Assembly: GCF_013201665.1 (NCBI RefSeq)
Contig: NZ_CP053840.1
Location: forward strand, 682,001-746,000
DNA length: 64,000 nt
Direction of reading: 5' to 3'
DNA from: Arcobacter venerupis
Lineage (GTDB): Bacteria > Campylobacterota > Campylobacteria > Campylobacterales > Arcobacteraceae
In this document: piece after piece, positions 1 through 10,107 of the stretch
Layout: the number at the start of each line of letters is the position of its first letter
Position numbering within the stretch: position 1 is the stretch's first letter
Translations under genes and position numbers: made by a program
The notes under the pieces: model-generated
What the model was told of the DNA's origin: nothing
The model's input: only the letters and a program-made list of their open reading frames with translations
Database searches by the model: none

Positions 1-1
1 A

Positions 2-1324
2 TTAACTCTTTTATATGTTGAAGATGATGATGTAATTAGAACAGAATTGTCACAATTATTAACAAATTTTTTTTCTATGGTGCATGTTGCAAAAAATGGG
101 AAAGAGGGCTTAAGAACTTATCTTGAAAATCAAGACCATATTGATTTAATATTAACAGATGTTAACATGCCTGAATTAAATGGTATAGAGATGATAAAAA
201 AAGTTCGAGATTTCGATACTAAAATACCTGTAATTTTTGCAACAGCATACTCAGATAGTGAATTTTTAGTTGAAGCAATTAAATTAAGAGTTCAAGAGTA
301 TATTGTAAAACCAATCGATGTTCGATATTTAATCTCATTAATGAATGATGTTGCTAGTAATCTTTATCAAGATTTTTTATTAACACAACAACAAAATGAA
401 CTTGAACAATATAAAGAGATTATAGATTTAAATAATATTGTTATAAAAATGGATACACATTTAAATATTACTTATGTAAATGAACATTTTTGTCAAATAT
501 CAGGATTTTTACAAGAAGACTTGATTGGAAAAGAGTTTAAATATTTAAAATACCATGATATGGGAAATGATATTTATACAAACTTATATGCAAATATTTT
601 AAATAATAAACCTTGGCAAGGAAAACTTAAAAATATAAAAAAAGATGGTAGCTCTTTTACTACAGACGCATATGTTATCCCAACTCTTGATGAAACAGGA
701 GAAATGACAGGTGCAATTTCTATTCAAAAAGATATAACCGAAGAACTTAATAAAAAAAGAGAAATTCAATTGGCTTTAATGCGAGAGAAAAGTGACTTTT
801 TTATTAAAAGTAAAGAGGGAAATTTAGAACAAAACCAAGTAATTAATGAGTTAAAACATAAACTAGGAAAAGTTCAAATAGAGTTAGAACAATCATTAAA
901 AAATATAGATAGATATATTTATAATAATGAAAAATATAGATTAGAAAATAAAAACCTAAAAACTGAGTTAGGATTATACAAAAAGAATTCAAATACAAAT
1001 ACTGCCTTTAAATTTTCAAAAGAGAATAGTGATTTAAGATTAGAAAATAAAAAACTAAAAGATAAATTAACTCAACTTGGATTAGATGATGAAAAAATAA
1101 TTTCTCAGCAAAGAGTTAATTATGAGATTAAAATTACTGAATTAGAAGATCAAATTAATGAATTACAAGAAAAAATAGATTCTATTCAAACTGATGATGT
1201 TTTATTGCAAAAATTAGAATATTGGAAAGAAAAAGCAAAAAAAGAAACATCAAGAATTGAAAATCTTGAAAAACAAATTATTGCACATGGTGATACTACA
1301 TTTATGAATAAGATATTTAATTAG
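2..1324 (+). CDS. Receiver-PAS response regulator with C-terminal coiled coil (5' partial)
   Basis: The reading frame is open to the left edge and already reads LTLLYVEDDD at base 2, which is the acidic pocket of a receiver domain. The true start therefore lies outside the window and the internal TTG at 47 is not the start. The phospho-acceptor Asp is in LILTDVNMPELNG and the conserved Lys is in YIVKPID. A PAS domain follows (ITYVNEHFCQISGF, then a PAC-like stretch ending in SIQKDITEEL). The last roughly 170 residues are a Lys/Glu-rich coiled coil. No DNA-binding or enzymatic output is visible, so it probably acts through protein contacts. The receiver-PAS part resembles the gene at 29649-30458, which lacks the coiled coil. 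Confidence 0.85.
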   Translation, partial: LTLLYVEDDDVIRTELSQLLTNFFSMVHVAKNGKEGLRTYLENQDHIDLILTDVNMPELNGIEMIKKVRDFDTKIPVIFATAYSDSEFLVEAIKLRVQEYIVKPIDVRYLISLMNDVASNLYQDFLLTQQQNELEQYKEIIDLNNIVIKMDTHLNITYVNEHFCQISGFLQEDLIGKEFKYLKYHDMGNDIYTNLYANILNNKPWQGKLKNIKKDGSSFTTDAYVIPTLDETGEMTGAISIQKDITEELNKKREIQLALMREKSDFFIKSKEGNLEQNQVINELKHKLGKVQIELEQSLKNIDRYIYNNEKYRLENKNLKTELGLYKKNSNTNTAFKFSKENSDLRLENKKLKDKLTQLGLDDEKIISQQRVNYEIKITELEDQINELQEKIDSIQTDDVLLQKLEYWKEKAKKETSRIENLEKQIIAHGDTTFMNKIFN

Positions 1325-1355
1325 ATGTGAATAAATAAATCAAGAAGATCTTGAT

Positions 1356-1889
1356 TTATTCTTCAATTTTAATAGATATGATTTTTACATCTTCCAAAGG
1401 TTTATTACCTTCATATCTACTTGTTGTTGGAACACTTTCGATTTTCTTAACTACATCAAAACCTTCTTTAACATAACCAAAAATTGTATGTCTTCCATTT
1501 AACCAATATGTTGGAACTGTTGTAATAAAAAATTGACTTCCATTAGTATTTGGACCTGCGTTCGCCATTGCAAGAATTCCTGCCTTATCAAATACTGCAT
1601 TTGGAGCAAATTCATCTGCAAATTTTCCACCCCAAATTGACTCACCACCAGCACCAGTTCCTGTTGGATCTCCACCTTGAATCATAAAGTCTTTTATAAC
1701 TCTATGAAAAATAAGACCATTGTAATAACCATTTTTTGAATGTGTTACAAAGTTTTCTACAGCTTTTGGAGCTAAATCAGCTCTTAACTCTATTTTTATA
1801 TTTCCTTTTGAAGTTTCAATCGTTGCAATAGGATTTGAAGCTTGCAAAAGTAAAACAAATGAAAAAAGAATAAAGAATATTTTTTTCAT
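1356..1889 (-). CDS. Periplasmic peptidyl-prolyl cis-trans isomerase, cyclophilin type
   Basis: This protein catalyses proline cis-trans isomerisation during protein folding, probably in the periplasm. It has a short Sec signal peptide ([17 protein letters not shown]). The cyclophilin core motifs are [19 protein letters not shown] and [15 protein letters not shown], which contain the catalytic Arg and the binding-pocket residues. The ATG at 1889 is preferred because GAGGG sits six bases upstream. A TTG two codons earlier, at 1895, is the alternative. The length of about 177 aa is normal for secreted bacterial cyclophilins. It stands alone between two oppositely oriented genes. Confidence 0.9.
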   Translation of the reverse strand: MKKIFFILFSFVLLLQASNPIATIETSKGNIKIELRADLAPKAVENFVTHSKNGYYNGLIFHRVIKDFMIQGGDPTGTGAGGESIWGGKFADEFAPNAVFDKAGILAMANAGPNTNGSQFFITTVPTYWLNGRHTIFGYVKEGFDVVKKIESVPTTSRYEGNKPLEDVKIISIKIEE

Positions 1890-2034
1890 GAACAACCCTC
1901 TACATAGTAAATTTAATAAATAGTATCTTATTTTATATTTAAAGAAACATAAAAGAATTTTTTTTAGTTGAATTTAAATAAAAAGTGTTAAAATTCAGAA
2001 AATTGTTATAAAATGCTCTCAAAAAGGAAAAATT

Positions 2035-2397
2035 ATGGAAATGCCAAGTATTCCCCAACCAACATTTTATATATTTAAGTGTGAACAATCATCACCTCCT
2101 GGAATGCCAAAACCATCATGTGTAAATGAGAATACGAGAGATTTATTCAATTATACCGCACAAAGTTTAATGAAAGCAGGGATTATGGGACCTGTTCAAA
2201 TTGTAAGAACTTCATGTTTAGGAAGATGTCAAATGGGACCTTTAATGTTAGTGGAACCTGGACATCATATGTATGCTTCTGTGTCTAAGGAAAAAATAGA
2301 TAAAATCATAGAAGAACATATATTAGGTGGAAACCCTGTTGAGGAGTATTTAATATCTTCTCAATTCTGGGGTGAACCTGTTAATTTAGTACAATAA
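2035..2397 (+). CDS. Thioredoxin-like [2Fe-2S] ferredoxin family protein
   Basis: This is a 120-residue protein of the (2Fe-2S) ferredoxin family with a thioredoxin fold, as in NuoE-like and Shethna-type ferredoxins. The visible candidate cluster ligands are Cys17 in FKCEQ, Cys29 in KPSCVNEN, and the pair in TSCLGRCQMGP. The C-terminal half (PGHHMYASVSKEKIDKIIEEH) matches the usual tail of this family. It is the first gene of a run with panD and ebfC, with only 15 bases to panD. The electron partner is unknown. A role as a carrier rather than as an enzyme is inferred from size. Confidence 0.75.
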   Translation: MEMPSIPQPTFYIFKCEQSSPPGMPKPSCVNENTRDLFNYTAQSLMKAGIMGPVQIVRTSCLGRCQMGPLMLVEPGHHMYASVSKEKIDKIIEEHILGGNPVEEYLISSQFWGEPVNLVQ

Positions 2398-2412
2398 TAA
2401 AGGAATTAATAT

Positions 2413-2796
2413 ATGACATTTGATATGCTTTATAGTAAAATTCATAGAGCAACTGTTACAGATGCAAATTTGAATTACGTTGGCTCAATCACTATAGATG
2501 AAGATTTAATGAAAGCTTCAGCTCTTAGAGTAGGACAAAAAGTTGAAATCGTAAATGTAAACAATGGTGAAAGATTTGCTACATATGTTATTAAAGGAAA
2601 AGCAGGTTCTAAAGATATGTGTCTTAATGGAGCAGCTGCTAGAAAAGTTGAAATAGGTGATAAAATTATTGTTATTTCATATGCTTCATATAGCGAAGCT
2701 GAACTTGAAAATTATAAACCAATTGTAGTTTTAGTTGATGATAAAAATAATATAGAATTAATCACAAATGAATTAGTAGGAAGTGATCATGTTTGA
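2413..2796 (+). CDS. panD: Aspartate 1-decarboxylase
   Basis: PanD converts L-aspartate to beta-alanine for pantothenate and coenzyme A synthesis in the cytoplasm. The proenzyme self-cleaves between Gly24 and Ser25 to form the pyruvoyl cofactor, and the site is present as YVGSIT. The N-terminal [16 protein letters not shown] and the motif [20 protein letters not shown] are typical. The length of 127 aa matches the family. The 3' end overlaps the next gene (ebfC), which suggests translational coupling. Confidence 0.96.
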   Translation: MTFDMLYSKIHRATVTDANLNYVGSITIDEDLMKASALRVGQKVEIVNVNNGERFATYVIKGKAGSKDMCLNGAAARKVEIGDKIIVISYASYSEAELENYKPIVVLVDDKNNIELITNELVGSDHV

Positions 2797-3109
2797 GGGG
2801 ATTGATTTAAAAAACCTAAATTTAGGTGATATGTTAAACCAATTTCAAGATATGGCAAAAAATGCTAAAGATGAAAATGCTTCAAGAATTTTTACATCAA
2901 AAGCTGGTGGTGGAATGATTGAAATTTCTATTAATGGAAATTCTGAAGTAATAGATTTAAAGATAGATGATTCATTACTTGAAGATAAAGATTCCTTACA
3001 AATTTTATTAATTTCATGTATGAACGATGTTATAAAACAAAGTGATGAAAACAAAAAAATGTTGGCTATGAATATGATGGGTGGACTAGGTTCTTTTGGA
3101 CAAAAATAA
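2789..3109 (+). CDS. Nucleoid-associated protein, YbaB/EbfC family
   Basis: This is a small DNA-binding protein of about 106 residues that forms a tweezer-like dimer in characterised homologues. The glycine-rich segment [12 protein letters not shown] followed by [11 protein letters not shown], and the C-terminal NMMGGLG, are family hallmarks. The ATG at 2789 is chosen because AGGAAG lies five bases upstream. A GTG two codons earlier, at 2783, is possible. The start overlaps the panD stop and the gene is followed four bases later by the prenyltransferase gene, so panD-ebfC-ispA probably form one transcript. Confidence 0.88.
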   Translation: MFEGIDLKNLNLGDMLNQFQDMAKNAKDENASRIFTSKAGGGMIEISINGNSEVIDLKIDDSLLEDKDSLQILLISCMNDVIKQSDENKKMLAMNMMGGLGSFGQK

Positions 3110-3113
3110 CTCT

Positions 3114-3974
3114 ATGGAAAAATTACTATCTTTATTTGAAGAATATTTATTAAATAATCTTCCTAACTCAAAAACTTTTCATCCTCATTTTGAAGATGCC
3201 TTATCTGATATGTTAAAAGCAGGTGGAAAGAGATTTCGTCCTATGCTTTTATTATCTGTTGTAAAATCAAATAAAAGCTTATTAATTCCTAACTCTTTAC
3301 CTATTGCCTTAGGTTTAGAATTTTTACATACATATTCACTTGTACATGATGACCTTCCTGCAATGGATAATGCTGATTTAAGAAGAGGTTTTCAAACTCT
3401 GCATAAAAAATATGATGAAGTAACAGCTATTTTAGTTGGGGATGCTTTAAATACACATGCTTTTAATCTATTAGCAAATGCTTCTTTATCAAATGATATT
3501 AAAATTGAATTAGTTAAATGTTTAAGTTCGAATGGTGGAATTGATGGTATGATAATTGGTCAAGCTATTGATTGTTTCTTTGAAAATCAAAAATTAGAGT
3601 TAAATCAACTTGAATTTTTGCATATTCATAAAACGGCAAAATTGATAGCTGCAAGTTTAAAAATGGGTGCAATTATTTGTGAATACGATTTAAACACTCA
3701 AGAAAAATTATATAATTTTGGTATTGATTTAGGATTATTATTTCAAATACAAGACGATATTATAGATGAAACTTGCACTTCACAAGAAGCTGGGAAAACT
3801 ACACAAAATGATACAAGTAAAAACTCTTTTGTAAATTTATTAGGACTAACTGGGGCTATTAAAAGCGCAGATGAATTAGCTTTAAAATGTGCAAATATTC
3901 TTAATACATTTGATGAAAATCTAAAACTATCTTTAGAAGAGTTACTTCTAAAATATATTAATAGACATAAATAA
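3114..3974 (+). CDS. ispA: Polyprenyl diphosphate synthase (farnesyl/geranylgeranyl type)
   Basis: The enzyme condenses isopentenyl diphosphate with allylic diphosphates to give farnesyl or geranylgeranyl diphosphate for quinone and undecaprenyl synthesis. The first Asp-rich motif is DDLPAMDNADLRRG and the second is FQIQDDIIDE, the magnesium-diphosphate binding sites. GGKRFRPML is the isopentenyl diphosphate-binding motif. The size (about 286 aa) fits short-chain IspA. The ATG at 3114 is preferred. The frame extends to a TTG at 3096 inside ebfC, and neither has a strong ribosome-binding site. Exact chain length cannot be read from sequence alone. Confidence 0.9.
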   Translation: MEKLLSLFEEYLLNNLPNSKTFHPHFEDALSDMLKAGGKRFRPMLLLSVVKSNKSLLIPNSLPIALGLEFLHTYSLVHDDLPAMDNADLRRGFQTLHKKYDEVTAILVGDALNTHAFNLLANASLSNDIKIELVKCLSSNGGIDGMIIGQAIDCFFENQKLELNQLEFLHIHKTAKLIAASLKMGAIICEYDLNTQEKLYNFGIDLGLLFQIQDDIIDETCTSQEAGKTTQNDTSKNSFVNLLGLTGAIKSADELALKCANILNTFDENLKLSLEELLLKYINRHK

Positions 3975-4009
3975 AATTCTAAACTCTTAGTCAAATTAAC
4001 TCAAACCTC

Positions 4010-4038
4010 TTGACAAAATTTGTTTATTTTAATAAAAT
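4010..4038 (+). promoter_or_regulatory. Sigma-70 type promoter of groES-groEL
   Basis: TTGACA at 4010-4015 and TAAAAT at 4033-4038 are separated by 17 bases. This near-consensus promoter ends directly against the CIRCE operator, so the predicted start site near 4045 falls within the operator. Confidence 0.85.
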
Positions 4039-4065
4039 TTAGCACTTAGAATTTAAGAGTGCTAA
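4039..4065 (+). promoter_or_regulatory. CIRCE operator (HrcA binding site)
   Basis: The inverted repeat TTAGCACTT-N9-GAGTGCTAA differs from the canonical CIRCE sequence by a single base in the left arm. HrcA repressor binding here would block transcription start and relieve repression on heat shock. The site lies 45 bases upstream of groES. Confidence 0.95.
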
Positions 4066-4110
4066 ATGTCTAAGTTTTAAAAGAAATACAATTATAATAA
4101 AGGAAATACC

Positions 4111-6005
<1,895 letters not shown>

Positions 6006-6030
6006 TTTTTTATAAAATTATGTTGTGATT

Positions 6031-6064
6031 AAAAAGGACAAGGGGTTTCTCTAGTCCTTTTTTT
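6031..6064 (+). terminator. Rho-independent terminator after groEL
   Basis: The stem AAAAAGGAC (6031-6039) pairs with GTCCTTTTT (6054-6062) and runs into a T-rich tract. It lies 25 bases beyond the groEL stop codon. Confidence 0.85.
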
Positions 6065-6136
6065 ATTTCTTGATTAATAAATAAGTTGATTTAGGATGAA
6101 ATTACTTATGTGTAAAGAGAGAATTTGTATATTATC

Positions 6137-6310
6137 AAAAAAAAATGGGTTCTAGAAACTCTTAGACCAGAACCCATTTAAATATTATTTTTTAGTAAAT
6201 AGACTCATATTTACTAAAGCTTACTTGAAAGTAAACTTATAACTAAATTAATGTTTAACAACCGTAAAAAGGTAAAAGTTTGTCATTCGCACCTCCAAAT
6301 TGTTTTAAGA
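6137..6310 (-). ncRNA. Candidate stand-alone small RNA with internal short ORF
   Basis: This 355-base gap between groEL and the histidine kinase holds an apparent independent - strand transcript. A -10 box TATAAT lies at 6322-6317. Downstream come GGAGG (6296-6292), a 12-codon ORF, and three consecutive hairpins. Hairpin 1 (6238-6217) has AAGTTTACTT arms with one G-U pair. Hairpin 2 (6218-6191) has perfect 11-base TTTAGTAAATA arms. Hairpin 3 (6179-6143) has perfect AAATGGGTTCT arms followed by nine T, an intrinsic terminator. The predicted transcript is about 170 nt and ends before the convergent groEL terminator, so it does not lead into another gene. The family is not recognised. Confidence 0.6.
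6248..6286 (-). CDS. 12-residue peptide ORF inside the candidate small RNA
   Basis: This ORF encodes MTNFYLFTVVKH and stops with TAA. It has a perfect GGAGG ribosome-binding site five bases before the ATG, the best-looking initiation signal in the surrounding region. The peptide is aromatic and hydrophobic. It could be a leader peptide, a small membrane-active peptide or a chance ORF in a regulatory RNA. There is no downstream structural gene in the same direction for it to attenuate. Confidence 0.45.
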   Translation of the reverse strand: MTNFYLFTVVKH

Positions 6311-6360
6311 TATGTAATTATAACATCTTTTTAGATTAAAACAAACTGAATCTAGAAAAA

Positions 6361-7740
6361 TTATTTATTCTTAAAAGATAATATAATTGTAGTTCCAAAA
6401 TTCTCTTTACTTTTAATTGTGACATCTGCTTTGTGTATATCAATAATTTTTTTAACAATTGACATTCCAAGACCAGTTCCACCTGAGTTTTTATTTCTAC
6501 TTTTATCTGTTCTATAAAATTTTTCAAATATTTTATTCTGTTCTTTTTTTTCAATCCCTATTCCAAAATCTTGAATACTAATATTAAATAATTCATCTTT
6601 CTTATAAGACTTTACTAATATTTCTGAATTTTCATGACTAAATTGAATTGCATTTTTTAAAATATTTTTAATTGCAATTTTTAAAAGATTAGAATAACCC
6701 CTTATTTCAATAGTATCAATTAGATTAAATTTAATTTTGATTTGATGAAGTTTTGCAAAATTTTTAACTTCATTTATTGATTCATCTATAATTTCATCAA
6801 AATATGTAAGTGTTTGCATATCATTAGAAATTAGATCTTTTTCATTTTTTGCTAAAAAAAGTAAATCATTTATAGTTTGTTCAATTACAATAACTTCTTC
6901 AAGGGATGTATTTAAGGTTTGTTTATATTCCTCTAAACTTCTATCTTTTCGTAAGGCAATTTCCATTTCACCTTTTATAATAGTAAGGGGCGTTTTTAAT
7001 TCATGAGAAGCATCGGAACTAAATTGAGAAATTCTTTCAAAAGAAGATTCTAATCTTTCAAGAAGATTGTTTATTTCATTTATTAATTGGTTTATTTCAT
7101 CTTGATTATTTGAGCTTTTTAATCTAGCTGTTAAATCAATTGCTGTTATGCTTTTTAATTCTTCTAATACTTTTTCTATTGGTGAAAAAGATTTATATAT
7201 TAAAAAATTACCTCCAATAACTGCAAATATTAAAACAATAGGAACAATAAAAAATAAAATATAAAGTAAATTTTCTAATGTTGTCCAAAGCATATCTTTA
7301 GTTGTAGCAATTTCAACTATAATTTTTAAAGAAGCATTAAAATTTATTTTTATTCTACTAACTAAATAAATATCTTGCTCTTGAAAATTAATAACACCAT
7401 CTTTTAAAGAATCTAAATATGTATTGTCACTATGTAAATCATTTGGGAAATTTGATGTTTGTATTATTTTTGTATTATCTTTATTATCTAATATTCTAAT
7501 ATATAAAGGTTCAAAATTGTATTCTTTTTCTTCATCTAATTCATTATCTACAATGTTATTTTTTTCTTTTAAATCATCCACAATATCAAGAAGTATTACT
7601 TTTAAAGTAGCTTGATATCTGTCTAAAGTAGAAATTTCCAAAGCTTTGTAAATAGAAAAAGAAAAAATTACAAGAACGATTACTTGTATAAAAAAACTAT
7701 AAATAAGAAGTTTTTTCTTTATTGATAAATTAGTTGTCAC
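6361..7740 (-). CDS. Membrane sensor histidine kinase
   Basis: This is a 459-aa two-component sensor. The N-terminal membrane segment (about residues 8-30) and a second one (about 158-182) bracket a periplasmic domain of about 125 residues. A HAMP region follows. The phospho-acceptor is His246 in SSDASHELKTPLT. The ATP-binding N box (AIKNILKNAIQFSHEN) and G boxes (DFGIGI, GGTGLGMSIVKKI) are intact. It overlaps the upstream response regulator gene by 11 bases and is the last gene of the nine-gene - strand run. The ligand is unknown, and the operon context suggests it senses a condition linked to the redox and transport genes upstream. Confidence 0.93.
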   Translation of the reverse strand: MTTNLSIKKKLLIYSFFIQVIVLVIFSFSIYKALEISTLDRYQATLKVILLDIVDDLKEKNNIVDNELDEEKEYNFEPLYIRILDNKDNTKIIQTSNFPNDLHSDNTYLDSLKDGVINFQEQDIYLVSRIKINFNASLKIIVEIATTKDMLWTTLENLLYILFFIVPIVLIFAVIGGNFLIYKSFSPIEKVLEELKSITAIDLTARLKSSNNQDEINQLINEINNLLERLESSFERISQFSSDASHELKTPLTIIKGEMEIALRKDRSLEEYKQTLNTSLEEVIVIEQTINDLLFLAKNEKDLISNDMQTLTYFDEIIDESINEVKNFAKLHQIKIKFNLIDTIEIRGYSNLLKIAIKNILKNAIQFSHENSEILVKSYKKDELFNISIQDFGIGIEKKEQNKIFEKFYRTDKSRNKNSGGTGLGMSIVKKIIDIHKADVTIKSKENFGTTIILSFKNK

Positions 7741-8398
7741 TTATTCTAAATCCAATCCCACGTACAGTTTTAATTAGTTTTAAATCAAAATTTTTATCAA
7801 TTTTATTTCTTAATCTGTAAATATAAACATTTACAATATTACTCATATTTGAATCTTCAAAAGATGATAGAGCTGAATTTATTGCAGTTTCACTTAAAAC
7901 TCTATTTTTGTTTTTTATAAGATATTCTAAAAGTGTGAACTCTTTTGATGTAAGAACTATATTTTCATTTGCTCTTTTGGCTGTTTTATTTAATAAATCA
8001 AGTTCTAAATCAGCTATTGTAATTTTTGTTTGAATTGAGCTTTTCACTCTCAATTGCACTCTTATTCTTGCTAATAATTCAGCAAAAGAGAAAGGTTTAG
8101 CTAAATAATCATTTGCACCAATATCTAAACCTTTGATTTTATCTTCAATTGAATCTTTTGCAGTTAACATAATGATTGGAGTTTGATTATTTGAACTTCT
8201 TAAACTCTTGCAAACTTCAATTCCATCTTTAACTGGAAGCATAATATCAAGTAAGATTAAATCATACTCATTTACACTTGCTAAATATAAACCTTCATCT
8301 CCATTTGTTGCAGAATCAACTACATAACACTCTTCAATTAAGCCTTTTTTTAAAAAGTTAATTATTTTTAGGTCGTCTTCTATTATTAATATTTTCAT
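7730..8398 (-). CDS. OmpR/PhoB-family response regulator
   Basis: This 222-aa DNA-binding regulator has the receiver acidic pocket IIEDD, phospho-acceptor Asp in YDLILLDIMLP and conserved Lys in YLAKPFSFAEL. The C-terminal winged helix includes LTSKEFTLLEYLIKNKNRVLS and RLRNKIDKNFDLKLIKTVRGIGFRI. It partners with the overlapping downstream kinase. Because both sit at the 3' end of the long operon they may regulate it, which is an inference. Confidence 0.94.
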   Translation of the reverse strand: MKILIIEDDLKIINFLKKGLIEECYVVDSATNGDEGLYLASVNEYDLILLDIMLPVKDGIEVCKSLRSSNNQTPIIMLTAKDSIEDKIKGLDIGANDYLAKPFSFAELLARIRVQLRVKSSIQTKITIADLELDLLNKTAKRANENIVLTSKEFTLLEYLIKNKNRVLSETAINSALSSFEDSNMSNIVNVYIYRLRNKIDKNFDLKLIKTVRGIGFRISDN

Positions 8399-8401
8399 AA
8401 A

Positions 8402-9130
8402 TTATTCTACAATTTTTGTTATTAATTTTACTATTGTTATTTCTGCATTTGCCTTATATCTAAAATTAATTCCCCAAGTTCCAATTCCTTTATTTACATA
8501 AATTGCTGTATTTTGTTTATAAAAAAGTCCTGCTAAAAAAGGTTGAACAAGTTTTACTAAATAATGGAAAGGATAAATCTGTCCACCATGTGTATGTCCA
8601 CATAAAAAAAGTGTTGAGTTTGAGTTTAGGGCAATTTTGTAATCTTTTGGTTGATGTGCTAAAAAAATTGAGGGTTCATTTTTTAAGTAGTTTTCTATTT
8701 GTTTTTCTTCTCTTTTGATTTTAAAAAACTTAGAAAATCTATCTGGAAGTCCAGCTAAAAAAATTGTTTCATTTTTATAGATAAACTCTTTGCAATTATT
8801 ATCCATAAAAATGAAATTAAAAAGCTCTTTTTTTAAATCTTCTAAACCATAAAAGAGGTCATGATTTCCACTTATATAATAAACAACTCCTTTTAATTCA
8901 TTTAAAATCTGAAGTTTTTCTTTTATAAACTTTACTTTTGTATCAATTATATCGCCAGTTATTACCACAAAATCAAAAATCAAATTATTACACAAAAATA
9001 CAAGTTCTTTAAGTTGGGAAATAGTTGTTTTTTTATTTATATGTAAATCGCTTAAATGCAAGATTTTTAAATCATTTAGTTTTTCATTTTTTACAAATAT
9101 TTCAACTGTTTGAAAATTAGAAAGAGTCAT
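8402..9130 (-). CDS. Calcineurin-like metallophosphoesterase
   Basis: This 242-aa protein has the dinuclear metal motifs in order: LHLSDLHINK (DxH), VITGDIID (GDxxD), ISGNHDLFYG (GNHD) and LCGHTHGGQIYPFH (GHTHGG). It is closest in layout to YaeI/YkuE-type phosphodiesterases, but the usual N-terminal membrane anchor is absent. The substrate cannot be deduced. It overlaps the upstream gene by four bases and is followed three bases later by the response regulator. Confidence 0.88.
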   Translation of the reverse strand: MTLSNFQTVEIFVKNEKLNDLKILHLSDLHINKKTTISQLKELVFLCNNLIFDFVVITGDIIDTKVKFIKEKLQILNELKGVVYYISGNHDLFYGLEDLKKELFNFIFMDNNCKEFIYKNETIFLAGLPDRFSKFFKIKREEKQIENYLKNEPSIFLAHQPKDYKIALNSNSTLFLCGHTHGGQIYPFHYLVKLVQPFLAGLFYKQNTAIYVNKGIGTWGINFRYKANAEITIVKLITKIVE

Positions 9131-9582
9131 TTTAGAACCCTTTCTAACTCTTCTTTTGAAGAGATATATTTTATATCTTTTACGATTCCATCTTTTATTA
9201 AATAAACTGTTATTTTGCCCTCTTGTTCTAAAAATCTTTTGCTATTTTCATTATAAATTAATAGCACATTATATTTATAATCTCTAAGTTCTGGAATTGT
9301 AAATAGTTTTACAATAATTTGTGAAGTTTTTGAAATATTATTTATAAAAATAGCATGTTTGTTTTCTAAAAAATCGCTATTTTTTGCAGATAAAAAATCA
9401 TTTACTAACTTTGCATCTTCTTTTTGAAAGGCAATAATAATCATTGAAATTTCACTATTTATTGTATAAATTCTATCAAATTGATTTGGTAGTGAAAAAG
9501 TACTTATTTTATCATCTATTTTTAAAGTTGCTGCCTTTGCAAAAAAACAAAGTAGGGTTAATAAAATAAGTTTTCTTTTCAT
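9127..9582 (-). CDS. Secreted thioredoxin-fold protein without redox cysteines
   Basis: This 151-aa protein has a signal peptide (KRKLILLTLLCFFAKA). The mature part begins LKIDDKISTFSLPNQFDRIYTI, which resembles the opening of AhpC/TSA-type peroxiredoxins and thioredoxins. The region where the catalytic Cys would sit reads IIIAFQKEDAK, and no Cys remains in the mature chain. A binding or structural role is more likely than redox catalysis. It abuts the YceI gene directly. Family assignment rests on weak similarity. Confidence 0.55.
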   Translation of the reverse strand: MKRKLILLTLLCFFAKAATLKIDDKISTFSLPNQFDRIYTINSEISMIIIAFQKEDAKLVNDFLSAKNSDFLENKHAIFINNISKTSQIIVKLFTIPELRDYKYNVLLIYNENSKRFLEQEGKITVYLIKDGIVKDIKYISSKEELERVLK

Positions 9583-10107
9583 CTATCTAACTTCTAAATT
9601 GATATTATAAGAAATATCAATTTGATTTCTAACTGTTAAAAACATCATTTTTGGTGGTTCCATTGAAAAATCTGTAAGATTAAATGAGAAATTTCCTTTA
9701 AGAGAAATTAGATTATTAGCTTGAGTTATAGATACTTTTGCTTTTAGATTTTTTGAAATACCATTTAAAGTTAAAACACCTTGTAATTCATAATCATTCC
9801 CAACTTTTGTAATACTTCTAATATCGCAAGAAATAGTTTTATATTTCTCAATATTTAGCAGTTTATACATATGTTCATCTCTAGTTTTTTCATCACTAAT
9901 TAAAGATAAAGTATCAAAATAGATTTTGCCTTTGATTGATTCTATTGAATCATTCATTGTTAAATCAGCTCTAACATCTTTTGTAGATGGATTTATTTGA
10001 CTATCTCCAAAAACTTCTGTGTGAGCAATTATCTCACCATTTTGAACACTAAGATTACTTGCATTTGCAAATAAAACTAAACTTAAAATTATTAATAACT
10101 TAAACAT
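9583..10107 (-). CDS. YceI-family periplasmic lipid-binding protein
   Basis: This 174-aa protein has a Sec signal peptide ending near ANA. Strand motifs of the YceI lipocalin-like fold are visible: STKDVRADLTMNDSIESIKGKIYF, KYKTISCDIRSI, and ELQGVLTLNGISKNLKAKV (the positions of typical YceI motifs). YceI proteins bind polyisoprenoids or quinone-like lipids and often sit beside cytochrome b561-like proteins. Here the neighbour is an oxidase-like membrane protein, consistent with a quinone-linked role, which is inferred. Confidence 0.82.
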   Translation of the reverse strand: MFKLLIILSLVLFANASNLSVQNGEIIAHTEVFGDSQINPSTKDVRADLTMNDSIESIKGKIYFDTLSLISDEKTRDEHMYKLLNIEKYKTISCDIRSITKVGNDYELQGVLTLNGISKNLKAKVSITQANNLISLKGNFSFNLTDFSMEPPKMMFLTVRNQIDISYNINLEVR

